A DNA stretch of 64,000 nucleotides from Chitinophaga agri. Its GTDB lineage: Bacteria > Bacteroidota > Bacteroidia > Chitinophagales > Chitinophagaceae. The translations under genes were made by a program, and so were the position numbers. The stretch covers positions 4,030,001 to 4,094,000 of the forward strand of contig NZ_CP048113.1 in NCBI RefSeq assembly GCF_010093065.1. Direction: 5' to 3'. Shown one piece after another: positions 57,043-64,000 of this stretch (positions are counted from its first letter, which is position 1; each line of letters opens with the position of its first letter). The notes below the pieces were generated by a model, which had not been told where the DNA came from, did no database searches, and saw nothing but the letters and a program-made list of their open reading frames with translations.

Positions 57043-57077
57043 AACAATTTAGCATTGTTCATCTGGCCAGCGCTGGC
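57043..57077 (+). other. Structured leader of AraC regulator 4
   Basis: A 6-bp hairpin AACAAT/ATTGTT (57043-57059) and the perfect palindrome GCCAGCGCTGGC (57066-57077) lie in the leader. They could form RNA structure or an operator. No known riboswitch is recognised. Confidence 0.35.
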
Positions 57078-57141
57078 TGGCATATTGTAATCAGTTCATG
57101 TGTAGAAATCAAAACCAAAGCGACACCGTTAAAATAATGTT

Positions 57142-58143
57142 ATGTACCCTACGTTATACGAGGAAAATAAACTGTTGTTGATAGACCGCCTGGAGCAGTC
57201 TTATCTACCCGCGACATATATACCCACAGAGTATCTTCACCTTATCATACCTTATGCTGGCTTGTACTATGAGCAGGACAACGACTATAGCATGCTTACC
57301 CAGCATGTGCCGTTAGGTCACTTCTCATTGTGGCTGCATGATGTCTTTGCCCGCAAAGACATTGTGCTGTGCCCATATGCGCCCTTCCATCTATGGGCGC
57401 TCCATTTTATGTATGAAGATACCCTCAGGGCGGTAACGTTTAAAACGAATGGCTTTACACTCGAAGAGAAAGAGTGTAACCTGTTTAACCTCTATGCAGA
57501 CATGCACCGCGTTCCCATGTTTGCCGGTCAGAAAATATTATCCTTCCACATCAACATAGTCCCTTCTGCCTTTATGCAGTTGGTACAGAGTTTTCCCGGG
57601 CTGCTCCCGTTATCCAATAAAAGACTACTTAAACATTCCAGCACCATTAACGAGAAACCGTACCGTATCAACGCAGTTTGTAATATGCTGATCAAAAGCA
57701 TCCTGACGTGCCGGTATGTCGAGACACAGGCCAGAAATTACCTGGAACGCTGCTGCCTTGACCTGTTCCTTAATTTCGCACAGCAGGATGCAATGGCCGA
57801 CGATATCTGGGTGCCCAGTGAAGCGCACACGGCGCTCTACAACCAGATCTACCAGTATATCTCGGACCATCCGCATACCACGCAATCTGCCGAGCAGATC
57901 GCCAAAATGTTTAACATCTCCGGTGCCAGACTGGCGCAGGCATTCCGCCAGCAGTTCAGCATCGGTATTACGGCCTTCATCCACATGCAGAAAATGATGC
58001 TGGCATTTAATTGCCTCATGCAACAGTCAGTATCCCTGCGGGACGTAACCCAGTTAACCGGCTTCAGAACGATCGAAGACATGACCCGCGAGGTCGAAAA
58101 GTATTATAACTGCAATCTTGCTGCGCTGCGCAGAAGCATGTAA
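57142..58143 (+). CDS. AraC-family transcriptional regulator 4
   Basis: The 333-residue protein is similar to AraC 3 throughout (LGHFSLWLHDVFARKDIVLCPYAP, LHFMYEDTLRAV, EEKECNLFNLYADMHRVPM), with the C-terminal AraC-like domain (QSAEQIAKMFNISGARLAQAFRQQFSIGITAF, SLRDVTQLTGFRTIEDM). It stands alone with its own regulon-2 promoter and terminator. It lies directly upstream of the flavoprotein gene, whose promoter carries the regulon-1 octamer, which makes it a candidate activator of that regulon. Confidence 0.76.
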   Translation: MYPTLYEENKLLLIDRLEQSYLPATYIPTEYLHLIIPYAGLYYEQDNDYSMLTQHVPLGHFSLWLHDVFARKDIVLCPYAPFHLWALHFMYEDTLRAVTFKTNGFTLEEKECNLFNLYADMHRVPMFAGQKILSFHINIVPSAFMQLVQSFPGLLPLSNKRLLKHSSTINEKPYRINAVCNMLIKSILTCRYVETQARNYLERCCLDLFLNFAQQDAMADDIWVPSEAHTALYNQIYQYISDHPHTTQSAEQIAKMFNISGARLAQAFRQQFSIGITAFIHMQKMMLAFNCLMQQSVSLRDVTQLTGFRTIEDMTREVEKYYNCNLAALRRSM

Positions 58144-58164
58144 TATTCATTTTGTATTGTTTAT

Positions 58165-58190
58165 CAGAAAGCTCCATCCGGAGCTTTCTG
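58165..58190 (+). terminator. Hairpin terminator after AraC 4
   Basis: Perfect 11-bp stem, CAGAAAGCTCC with GGAGCTTTCTG, with a 4-base loop. Confidence 0.75.
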
Positions 58191-58233
58191 CATTTAGCCC
58201 CCCTTTCCCCTCCCTCCAAAGTTTTTCTCCTCA

Positions 58234-58271
58234 TCTCCTAAGTTCTCTTCTGGGTGCCTCCGCTACCTTTA
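58234..58271 (+). promoter_or_regulatory. Regulon-1 promoter of the stand-alone flavoprotein
   Basis: TCTCCTAA (58234-58241), 22 nt, TACCTTTA (58264-58271), 54 nt before ATG 58326. Octamer, spacing and -7 box are identical to those before membrane protein copy 3. Confidence 0.62.
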
Positions 58272-58325
58272 TAAGGTACAAAAACAGCGTTACTACCATT
58301 TTAGAGTCTCTCCAAAAGTTAGCCC

Positions 58326-59981
58326 ATGGATCAGCCTATTTTAATACCACAAACGAATACCGAAGCTCCCGTTAAAAGAAAAGCCATTATTATCGGAGCC
58401 GGTCCTGCCGGATTAACGGCCGCATATGAATTACTGAAAAGAACAGACATCATTCCGGTCATCCTGGAAAAGTCCGGCGATATTGGTGGTATCTCAAAGA
58501 CCATTAATTATAAAGGCAACCGCATGGACATCGGCGGTCACCGCTTCTTTTCCAAGTCAGACCGTGTTATGAACTGGTGGCTGAACATACTGCCAGCACA
58601 GGACACCGGCAGTGAACAGTTCACCATCAGCTATCAGAATAAGTCAAGACAGGTCGCTCCCGGAGAAAGTGTGACTCCTGGCGACAGCGATAAGGTAATG
58701 CTGGTGAGAGAACGGCTCTCCCGTATCTACTTCCTCCGTAAGTTCTTTACGTATCCAATACAGCTGTCTATCGATACACTCAGGAAACTGGGCGTTGGTA
58801 CGACCATCTCCATCCTGGTTTCCTATCTGCAGGCGCAGGCTTCCCCACGCAAGCCGGAAAACAGCCTGGAAGACTTCATGATCAACCGCTTTGGTAAAAC
58901 CCTGTATAACCTCTTCTTTAAAGACTATACAGAAAAAGTATGGGGTGTACCCTGCCATGAGATCCCTGCTGAATGGGGCGCTCAGCGTATCAAAGGCGTA
59001 AGCATCCGCAAAGCCATCCAGCACGCGATCCAGTCGGCAGTCAAAAAGAAAAAGAAACAGTCAAGCGATATCTCACAGAAAGATACCGAAACCAGCCTGA
59101 TCGAACAGTTCCTTTATCCCAAGCTCGGCCCCGGCCAGTTATGGGAAGAAGTAGCCCGCCAGGTACAGGAAATGGGGGGTACCATTCTGATGCACCACGA
59201 CGTTATTACCGTGAATGCACCCGAAGGCAAGGTGGTCTCTATCGAGGCCTTTAATAAAACCGACCTCCAGACCATAGAACTACAGGGTGATTATTTCTTC
59301 AGCACCATGCCGGTGAAAGAGCTCATCGCCAGCCTGGAAGCAGATGTACCCGACAATGTAAAAGAAGTCGCCGCAGGCCTCCAGTACCGTGACTTCATCA
59401 CAGTCGGTATCCTGCTCAGGAACCTGTCTGAACAGGATAAACGCTCCGGCAAATGGAAACCACTCCAACTGAAAGATACCTGGATCTATATACAGGAAAA
59501 AGATGTGAAAGTGGGCCGTCTGCAACTATTTAACAACTGGAGCCCCTACCTCGTAAAGGATCCCAATACCGCCTGGGTAGGCATGGAATTCTTCTGTAAC
59601 GAAACTGATGACTTCTGGAAACTACCTGACGAAAAGATCGCCGCACTGGCTATCCGCGAACTGCAGAAGATCGGACTGGCCAACGCCAGCGACGTATTAG
59701 ATTCCACCGTCCTACGTGTAGAGAAAACATATCCTGCCTATTTCGGTGCCTATGAAAGATTTGATGAAGTAAAGCAATATATCAGCGCCTTCCCCAACCT
59801 GTTCCTGGTAGGCAGAAATGGTATGCACAAATACAATAACGCAGACCACTCTATGCTTACTGCGATGGTCGCAGTCGATAATATCATTGCCGGGGAAACA
59901 AGGAAAGATAATCTCTGGGCCATCAACACGGAACAGGAATATCATGAAGAGAAAACTGAGAAAACGGGACAACACGCCTGA
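58326..59981 (+). CDS. FAD-dependent oxidoreductase (HemY/UGM-like)
   Basis: The 551-residue soluble flavoprotein has the Rossmann motif [14 protein letters not shown] (about residues 22-35), [15 protein letters not shown] and the C-terminal [22 protein letters not shown]-contact block. It is the stand-alone counterpart of the first half of the fusion at 4405-7509; they match throughout. Related enzymes act on lipid-linked or nucleotide sugars or oxidise cyclic substrates, and the actual substrate here is unknown. The shared promoter with the membrane protein genes suggests it can supply the same pathway. Confidence 0.83.
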   Translation: MDQPILIPQTNTEAPVKRKAIIIGAGPAGLTAAYELLKRTDIIPVILEKSGDIGGISKTINYKGNRMDIGGHRFFSKSDRVMNWWLNILPAQDTGSEQFTISYQNKSRQVAPGESVTPGDSDKVMLVRERLSRIYFLRKFFTYPIQLSIDTLRKLGVGTTISILVSYLQAQASPRKPENSLEDFMINRFGKTLYNLFFKDYTEKVWGVPCHEIPAEWGAQRIKGVSIRKAIQHAIQSAVKKKKKQSSDISQKDTETSLIEQFLYPKLGPGQLWEEVARQVQEMGGTILMHHDVITVNAPEGKVVSIEAFNKTDLQTIELQGDYFFSTMPVKELIASLEADVPDNVKEVAAGLQYRDFITVGILLRNLSEQDKRSGKWKPLQLKDTWIYIQEKDVKVGRLQLFNNWSPYLVKDPNTAWVGMEFFCNETDDFWKLPDEKIAALAIRELQKIGLANASDVLDSTVLRVEKTYPAYFGAYERFDEVKQYISAFPNLFLVGRNGMHKYNNADHSMLTAMVAVDNIIAGETRKDNLWAINTEQEYHEEKTEKTGQHA

Positions 59982-60004
59982 TCGACGATATGTACTACAT
60001 GAAT

Positions 60005-60028
60005 TAGCCGGACAGGAGTGCCCGGCTA
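60005..60028. terminator. Hairpin after the flavoprotein gene
   Basis: Perfect 7-bp stem, TAGCCGG with CCGGCTA. There is no clear T run, so termination is likely but not certain. Confidence 0.5.
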
Positions 60029-60061
60029 CATGTATACAGACTAAAAAATTCAATCAGGATG

Positions 60062-60106
60062 CAATGATAACTCTTTCACCAACTAATTAAGTTAATGTGA
60101 GGTTAA
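60062..60106 (-). promoter_or_regulatory. Orphan regulon-2 type promoter pointing left
   Basis: On the minus strand TTAAC occurs twice with period 11 (60106-60102 and 60095-60091), then 21 nt, then TATCATTG (60069-60062). No gene follows on that strand; a short or antisense RNA toward the flavoprotein 3' end is possible. The rest of the spacer 60107-60259 shows nothing. Confidence 0.42.
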
Positions 60107-60259
60107 CAGAAATAAATTCCCCTTCTTAACCACTAAAAGTTTTAACCGGCGCTTCATACCACTTGTTTCCCTCAGCGTCGCGGTTACGCTGATCGTTTGA
60201 CCCGGCTGCAGGACAATTGGCCTGGTCCCACATACCCGGGCCACTTTTCCTGCACAGAA

Positions 60260-60403
60260 AGAGATTAGGAATAAAGAATCAGGAATTAGGCATTGCAATA
60301 GCGTACTTATCTTCTTCCCGTATTACATACACGTTGTTGACAATACCTAAACCCGTAAACGTAATTCTTGCTCCTAATTGCCAATTCCTAATTCCTAATT
60401 CCT
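60260..60403. repeat. Imperfect inverted repeat before the gene at 60412
   Basis: Arms of about 30 bases: 60260-60290 (ATTAGGAATAAAGAATC...) and 60372-60403, whose complement reads ATTAGGAATTAGGAATT.... The right arm holds three tandem ATTCCTA units. It may be a small non-autonomous element or RNA hairpin in the leader. Confidence 0.5.
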
Positions 60404-60411
60404 CATTGTAT

Positions 60412-61611
60412 ATGCGAACGCCATTGTTACCGCTGCAACAGCTGCTGGACAGTCTGCAGCACCCACCCCACCCGGAAGACCCGGCCGCCTATGAAACGGC
60501 CAGCTTTATGCACAGAAGATCCCTTGCCGCTATAGAAGATATTACCATGGCATTTGACGACTGTCTCGCCATGGGCATCAGTGAATCCACCATTAGAAGA
60601 TATGTCAGCATCTGCCAGGAAAAGATCACTACGCTCTGCAATGACGTACCTTTTAGCTGGCTGGAAGTGGAGACCGCCGCTCCCGTTGAATACGACGAAT
60701 GGCGCTACCTCTGCAATGACATCTGTCACCAGCTGGAAAACCTCATTTTCTACCTCATGGTAACCTATGCCAAGTACTACAATAAAATGGCTATCACTCC
60801 AAACGTGTACCGGGAACTGATGCGGCAACGCATCGCTCCCGGTCTTTCTGTGATCCGTAACTGGTTCCGGGAAACCGACGACGGCAGCCGGGAACTGCAA
60901 CAAATGATACTGGAACTCTACGACGCTTTCGACCCGCAGCTGACCAACCGGATGAACTATTACCAGCTCGACTTCCTCCGTGAACTGCAACAGGCGCTGC
61001 TCAAACACTGGTCTATGGAAGACAACACCCTTGACCACGGTACCCTGCAACAGTTACTTTTCACGCTCAACTTTAACAGCACCGACTATTATCACTACTG
61101 TACGTCCTATATCAGTCAGCAACTGATGGAACTGCCGGATATTCATACCCAGCTGGACCTGCTGTCGTTTATCAATAAAACATTGTCCCAGCTGCCGGTA
61201 AGACCCGGACTGGCATACAGTTATGACGCACCTTCCATTATTTCATTACTGAAGGAATGGCTACTCGTAGAAGCCAAACACCTGCAGACTAAACGCAAGC
61301 AGAAAGGTGCCGGCCATGCCAGCAAATTGAAAACCTTACCTGAAAACTTTAAACTACATACCTCACTGACACTGCCGGAGCTGGCAGCATTCTTCAGGGT
61401 ATTAAAAGAAGCGGGAGTGGTGGAGAACAGGAACATGCAGGATGTGTTCCGGTTGATCTCCCTCTGCTTTTCTATTGATAAGAAAGAAGCATTTGAAGGA
61501 AACCTGTTTCAGTCGTATTACTATCATGTCGCTCCTGAAACATATAAAAAAATGGAAGATCTCGCGCACAATATGGTGAGAAAGACCTTCCAGCTTAGAA
61601 AAGAGGAGTAA
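60412..61611 (+). CDS. Hypothetical protein with RteC-like C-terminal region
   Basis: The 399-residue protein is read from ATG 60412, just after the repeat; the longer in-frame extension to 60217 would be made of repeat sequence. It is largely helical without membrane segments. The C-terminal 75 residues (LTLPELAAFFRVLKEAGVVENRNMQDVFRLISLCFSID...YYHVAPETYKKMEDLAHNM) recall the RteC family of conjugative-element regulators. That similarity is by eye only. The N-terminal part is not recognised. Confidence 0.6.
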   Translation: MRTPLLPLQQLLDSLQHPPHPEDPAAYETASFMHRRSLAAIEDITMAFDDCLAMGISESTIRRYVSICQEKITTLCNDVPFSWLEVETAAPVEYDEWRYLCNDICHQLENLIFYLMVTYAKYYNKMAITPNVYRELMRQRIAPGLSVIRNWFRETDDGSRELQQMILELYDAFDPQLTNRMNYYQLDFLRELQQALLKHWSMEDNTLDHGTLQQLLFTLNFNSTDYYHYCTSYISQQLMELPDIHTQLDLLSFINKTLSQLPVRPGLAYSYDAPSIISLLKEWLLVEAKHLQTKRKQKGAGHASKLKTLPENFKLHTSLTLPELAAFFRVLKEAGVVENRNMQDVFRLISLCFSIDKKEAFEGNLFQSYYYHVAPETYKKMEDLAHNMVRKTFQLRKEE

Positions 61612-61630
61612 ACCGCGATAGACGGTTTAC
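61608..61630. terminator. Bidirectional hairpin terminator
   Basis: Perfect 8-bp stem, GTAAACCG with CGGTTTAC, between the convergent genes. It overlaps the last codons of both. Confidence 0.6.
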
Positions 61631-62871
61631 CTTTTCTTCTTCTTTTTCTTTTTCAGCTGCTCCTGCTGTTTGTTGTGCTCATCGAGCAGCAGCTGCCAGT
61701 TGTCATTCGGAATATCTTCAGAGAAACTGATCGTTTCACGATAATCGTTCTTGTCGATCTTCATCACGGTAATATCTTTACCCAGGTACTTCTGGATCTG
61801 TTCCAGTACCGGCTTTTCCTCCTCGCTGCAGAAAGATACCGCCTGTCCCTTCTGCACACCACGTCCTGTACGTCCCACACGGTGTACATAGTTCTCCGGT
61901 ACATCCGGCAGGTCATAGTTCACGACATAATCCACATTCGGGATATCGATACCACGGGCATTCACATCGGTCGTGATCAACAGTTTGACATCCCCCTTCT
62001 TAAACTCCTCCATAACCTGTAAACGATTATCCTGTTCCTTCCCGCCGTGCATGGTCAGTGACTTGATACCCACACGCTCCATGGCGGCAAATACCCTTTC
62101 CGCACGCACTTTGGTTCTCACGAACACCAGGATCTTGCTCTCCGGAAACTCTTTTACCAGCCTTTCCAGGAAGAAACGCTTATCGTCCATACCGACATAC
62201 GCCACTGCATGCTGCACGTTCTTAGACACGGGGTCTTCCGGCGATATCTGTATCCTGATCGGATTGTACACCACAGAATAGGCCAGGTCCTTGATGTCAG
62301 TATCGATGGTTGCAGAGAAGAACAGCGTCTGGTGTTTCCTCGGCAGGTGCTTGAGTACATCCCGGATGTCCCTGATAAAGCCGAGGTCCAGCATATGATC
62401 CGCCTCGTCCAGGATCAGGATCTCCGTCTGGCCAAGGTCAATAAAGCCCTGACTATGCAGGTCAAACATACGTCCCGGCGTGGCGATCATCACGTCTACC
62501 CCCTGCGCCAGCTTCTTCAGCTGCGGCGCCTGGTCTACGCCACCATGGAGTCCTAATATATTGAGTTTGGTATATTTACCGATGGTTTCGAATACTTCGG
62601 AGATCTGAACAGCTAATTCACGGGTAGGTACCATTACCAGACAGCGCACTTCTCCTTTACTCTTCCTGGGATGGTATCGTTGCAGCATATGCAGTACCGG
62701 GATGGCAAAAGCAGCTGTTTTACCCGTACCTGTCTGCGCTATTGCCAATACGTCATTCCCTTTCAGGATAGAGGGAATCGCCTTAAATTGAATATCCGTA
62801 GGACGTTTAAAGCCTAATTCTGCTAAACTTCTTTTAATTTCCTCGGAAATATGGTACTGCTCAAACTTCAT
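61627..62871 (-). CDS. DEAD-box RNA helicase, RhlE-like
   Basis: The 414-residue protein has the Q motif (GFKRPTDIQFKAIP), Walker A AQTGTGKT, DEAD box (DEADHML), SAT motif and HRVGRTGRG. The C-terminus is a short Lys-rich tail (EQLKKKKKKKR). It unwinds RNA in ribosome assembly or decay, in the cytoplasm. It is a housekeeping gene and outside the accessory systems. Confidence 0.95.
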   Translation of the reverse strand: MKFEQYHISEEIKRSLAELGFKRPTDIQFKAIPSILKGNDVLAIAQTGTGKTAAFAIPVLHMLQRYHPRKSKGEVRCLVMVPTRELAVQISEVFETIGKYTKLNILGLHGGVDQAPQLKKLAQGVDVMIATPGRMFDLHSQGFIDLGQTEILILDEADHMLDLGFIRDIRDVLKHLPRKHQTLFFSATIDTDIKDLAYSVVYNPIRIQISPEDPVSKNVQHAVAYVGMDDKRFFLERLVKEFPESKILVFVRTKVRAERVFAAMERVGIKSLTMHGGKEQDNRLQVMEEFKKGDVKLLITTDVNARGIDIPNVDYVVNYDLPDVPENYVHRVGRTGRGVQKGQAVSFCSEEEKPVLEQIQKYLGKDITVMKIDKNDYRETISFSEDIPNDNWQLLLDEHNKQQEQLKKKKKKKR

Positions 62872-62936
62872 TCCGCAAAGATAAGGCTAGTCCCTGACAA
62901 AGCTACCGGGTACTGGCGCACTAATTGTTAATAACC

Positions 62937-62944
62937 TACCTTTA
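62937..62944 (+). promoter_or_regulatory. -7 promoter box of the DUF1345 gene
   Basis: TACCTTTA, 18 nt before ATG 62963. No TCTCCTAA octamer stands 22 nt upstream (the bases are CGGGTACT), so it is a useful contrast to the regulon-1 promoters. Confidence 0.45.
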
Positions 62945-62962
62945 AAGACAATTCCGCCCTTC

Positions 62963-63631
62963 ATGAGCAAAAACCTCTTCCTGAAACTTCATCCGGTACA
63001 CCGGGTACTGATCAGTGCCGGCGCTGCCGGAGCCGCCTTTTTTCTGACAACAGCTGCCGGGCTGACACCCCTTATCCGCGTCATGTTAATATGGGACATT
63101 TTCGCGCTGGTGTATAATATCACTTGCTGGTCCGTACTTTTCAACCGTACGGTAGAGGAGATCCGGAAGTATGCCCGGAAGGAGGATGGTAGCCGCATCT
63201 TCGTGTTCATTGTTGTACTATTGGCCTGCTTTGCCAGTATGCTCATGGTATTATTGCTGATGATATCAGATGAAGCGAAGGAAGCAGATAAACTGCTCTA
63301 TATACCGGTGGCAGTCACCGGCATCCTGTTATCATGGACAATGGTGCATACGATGTTCACCTTTCACTATGCACACATTTACTACGATGATGATGAGAAC
63401 AATGCAAAACAACATGCCGGCGGACTGGAATTCACCAACGAAACGCGTCCTGATTACCTGGATTTCGCCTATTTCTCTTTCGTAATAGGAATGACGTTCC
63501 AGGTATCAGACGTGGAGATCAGCGCCCGTAAATTGCGCCGTATAGGGTTATTACATGGGGTGATCTCCTTTTTACTGAATACCTTTATAGTGGCACTCAC
63601 CATCAACCTGATAGCCGGCCTGAAAAACTGA
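62963..63631 (+). CDS. DUF1345 family membrane protein
   Basis: The 222-residue protein has about five membrane segments and the conserved tail pattern RPDYLDFAYFSFVIGMTFQVSDVEI, typical for DUF1345. It sits in the inner membrane. The function of the family is unknown. It is divergent from the helicase gene. Confidence 0.85.
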   Translation: MSKNLFLKLHPVHRVLISAGAAGAAFFLTTAAGLTPLIRVMLIWDIFALVYNITCWSVLFNRTVEEIRKYARKEDGSRIFVFIVVLLACFASMLMVLLLMISDEAKEADKLLYIPVAVTGILLSWTMVHTMFTFHYAHIYYDDDENNAKQHAGGLEFTNETRPDYLDFAYFSFVIGMTFQVSDVEISARKLRRIGLLHGVISFLLNTFIVALTINLIAGLKN

Positions 63632-63648
63632 TCATCCCACCGGACCAG

Positions 63649-64000
63649 CTAGCACTCAAACTCATGAGAGAACGCCAGCGTTGCCAGCTGGCCGGCACGC
63701 TGCAATTTCCTTCTTTCCCGCAACGGATGTATCAGTGAATAATATACCTGTTTCAGATAAGGCCATCCGAAGGCCGCCGTATTAAAGATGATCATGATAG
63801 CGGCAAACAGCTGCAGTCCCATAAAGAACGCGATACTTGCATGCAACAGTACGACTGCTACATATCCATAAGGGCGGGAACGACGCCACCAGATATAGAA
63901 AGGATAACCGATCTCCAGTAATAAAGTGCTCCATCCTATCAGTTTTGCCAACAGCGGATAACCCGCCATCCACTGCATATCAAAACGGGCAAACTGGCCC
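63649..64000 (-). CDS. HTTM-like membrane protein, C-terminal part
   Basis: The frame is open to the window edge, so the start lies outside. The visible 116 residues contain three membrane segments (LIGWSTLLLEIGYPFYIWW, VAVVLLHASIAFFMGLQLF, IMIIFNTAAFGWPYL). The layout W..LLLE..P, LLH.SI.F.MGL..F recalls the HTTM domain related to vitamin K-dependent carboxylase. The role is unknown. Confidence 0.62.
   Translation of the reverse strand, partial: GQFARFDMQWMAGYPLLAKLIGWSTLLLEIGYPFYIWWRRSRPYGYVAVVLLHASIAFFMGLQLFAAIMIIFNTAAFGWPYLKQVYYSLIHPLRERRKLQRAGQLATLAFSHEFEC

Noticed and set aside
59712..60053. Minus-strand open frame of 113 codons after the orphan promoter
   Set aside because: It is mostly antisense to the flavoprotein gene, has a composition typical of a shadow frame and no recognisable domain.
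60217..60411. N-terminal extension of the RteC-like protein
   Set aside because: The extension is encoded by the inverted repeat and has no protein-like character; ATG 60412 fits better.

Overview
The window looks like chromosomal DNA of a Bacteroidota bacterium, most likely a Chitinophaga-type member of Chitinophagaceae. The evidence is two SusC/SusD outer-membrane pairs with ECF sigma/FecR control, many AraC-type regulators, signal peptides and lipoboxes typical of the phylum, few Shine-Dalgarno sites, and -7 promoter boxes of the TAnnTTTG type. It was read by eye without database searches, so family names rest on recognised motifs.

Layout. 1-9.2 kb: tail of a GH2 glycosidase, a small exported protein, a secreted S9-type peptidase, a thioredoxin-like lipoprotein, a flavoprotein fused to a polytopic GT-C-like membrane protein, and a second such membrane protein. 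9.2-18.9 kb: an AT-rich island with three Thr-rich small exported proteins, a second S9 peptidase and SusD/SusC. 19.7-26.4 kb: sigma, FecR, a second sigma, an AraC-type regulator, a second thioredoxin-like lipoprotein, a third membrane protein and another AraC-type regulator. 26.4-41.7 kb: an accessory island with an Ig-like hypothetical protein, a winged-helix-like gene, a DnaC-like ATPase broken by an IS66 element that itself carries a group II intron, and a type I restriction-modification locus. 42-53.5 kb: a second cassette of membrane protein, S9 peptidase, small exported protein, SusD, SusC, sigma, FecR and AraC. 53.6-64 kb: GH2 glycosidase with an unusual C-terminal extension, an unknown protein, an AraC-type regulator, a stand-alone flavoprotein, an unknown protein, a DEAD-box helicase, a DUF1345 membrane protein and a partial HTTM-like protein.

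The main discovery candidate is a dispersed multi-copy system: small exported proteins, secreted S9 peptidases, GT-C-like membrane proteins, thioredoxin-like lipoproteins, HemY/UGM-like flavoproteins, SusCD pairs, ECF sigma/FecR switches and AraC-type regulators. Three promoter architectures tie it together. (1) TCTCC(T/A)AA, about 22 nt, then a TAnnTTTA-like -7 box, before the peptidase, membrane-protein, thioredoxin, flavoprotein and small-protein genes. (2) TTAAC-N6-TTAAC-N21-TAGCTTAG before sigma 1, the 56.4 kb unknown gene and the 57.1 kb AraC gene, and with TAAATTTA before sigma 2. (3) AGTAC-N16-C(G/T)ACT before both SusC genes and FecR 1, with a shorter version before FecR 2. I infer a hierarchy: a response regulator drives the sigma genes, the sigma factors drive SusCD and FecR, and an AraC-type or other factor drives the exported and modifying enzymes. 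The substrate and product are unknown; export, processing, modification and recapture of a peptide or glycopeptide is a hypothesis.

The accessory island contains a nested insertion resolved to the base: an 8-bp target duplication AAGAAATC, IS66 at 28818-33010, and a group II intron at 29640-31482 inserted just after the first catalytic Asp codon of tnpC. Precise splicing would restore a 496-residue transposase.
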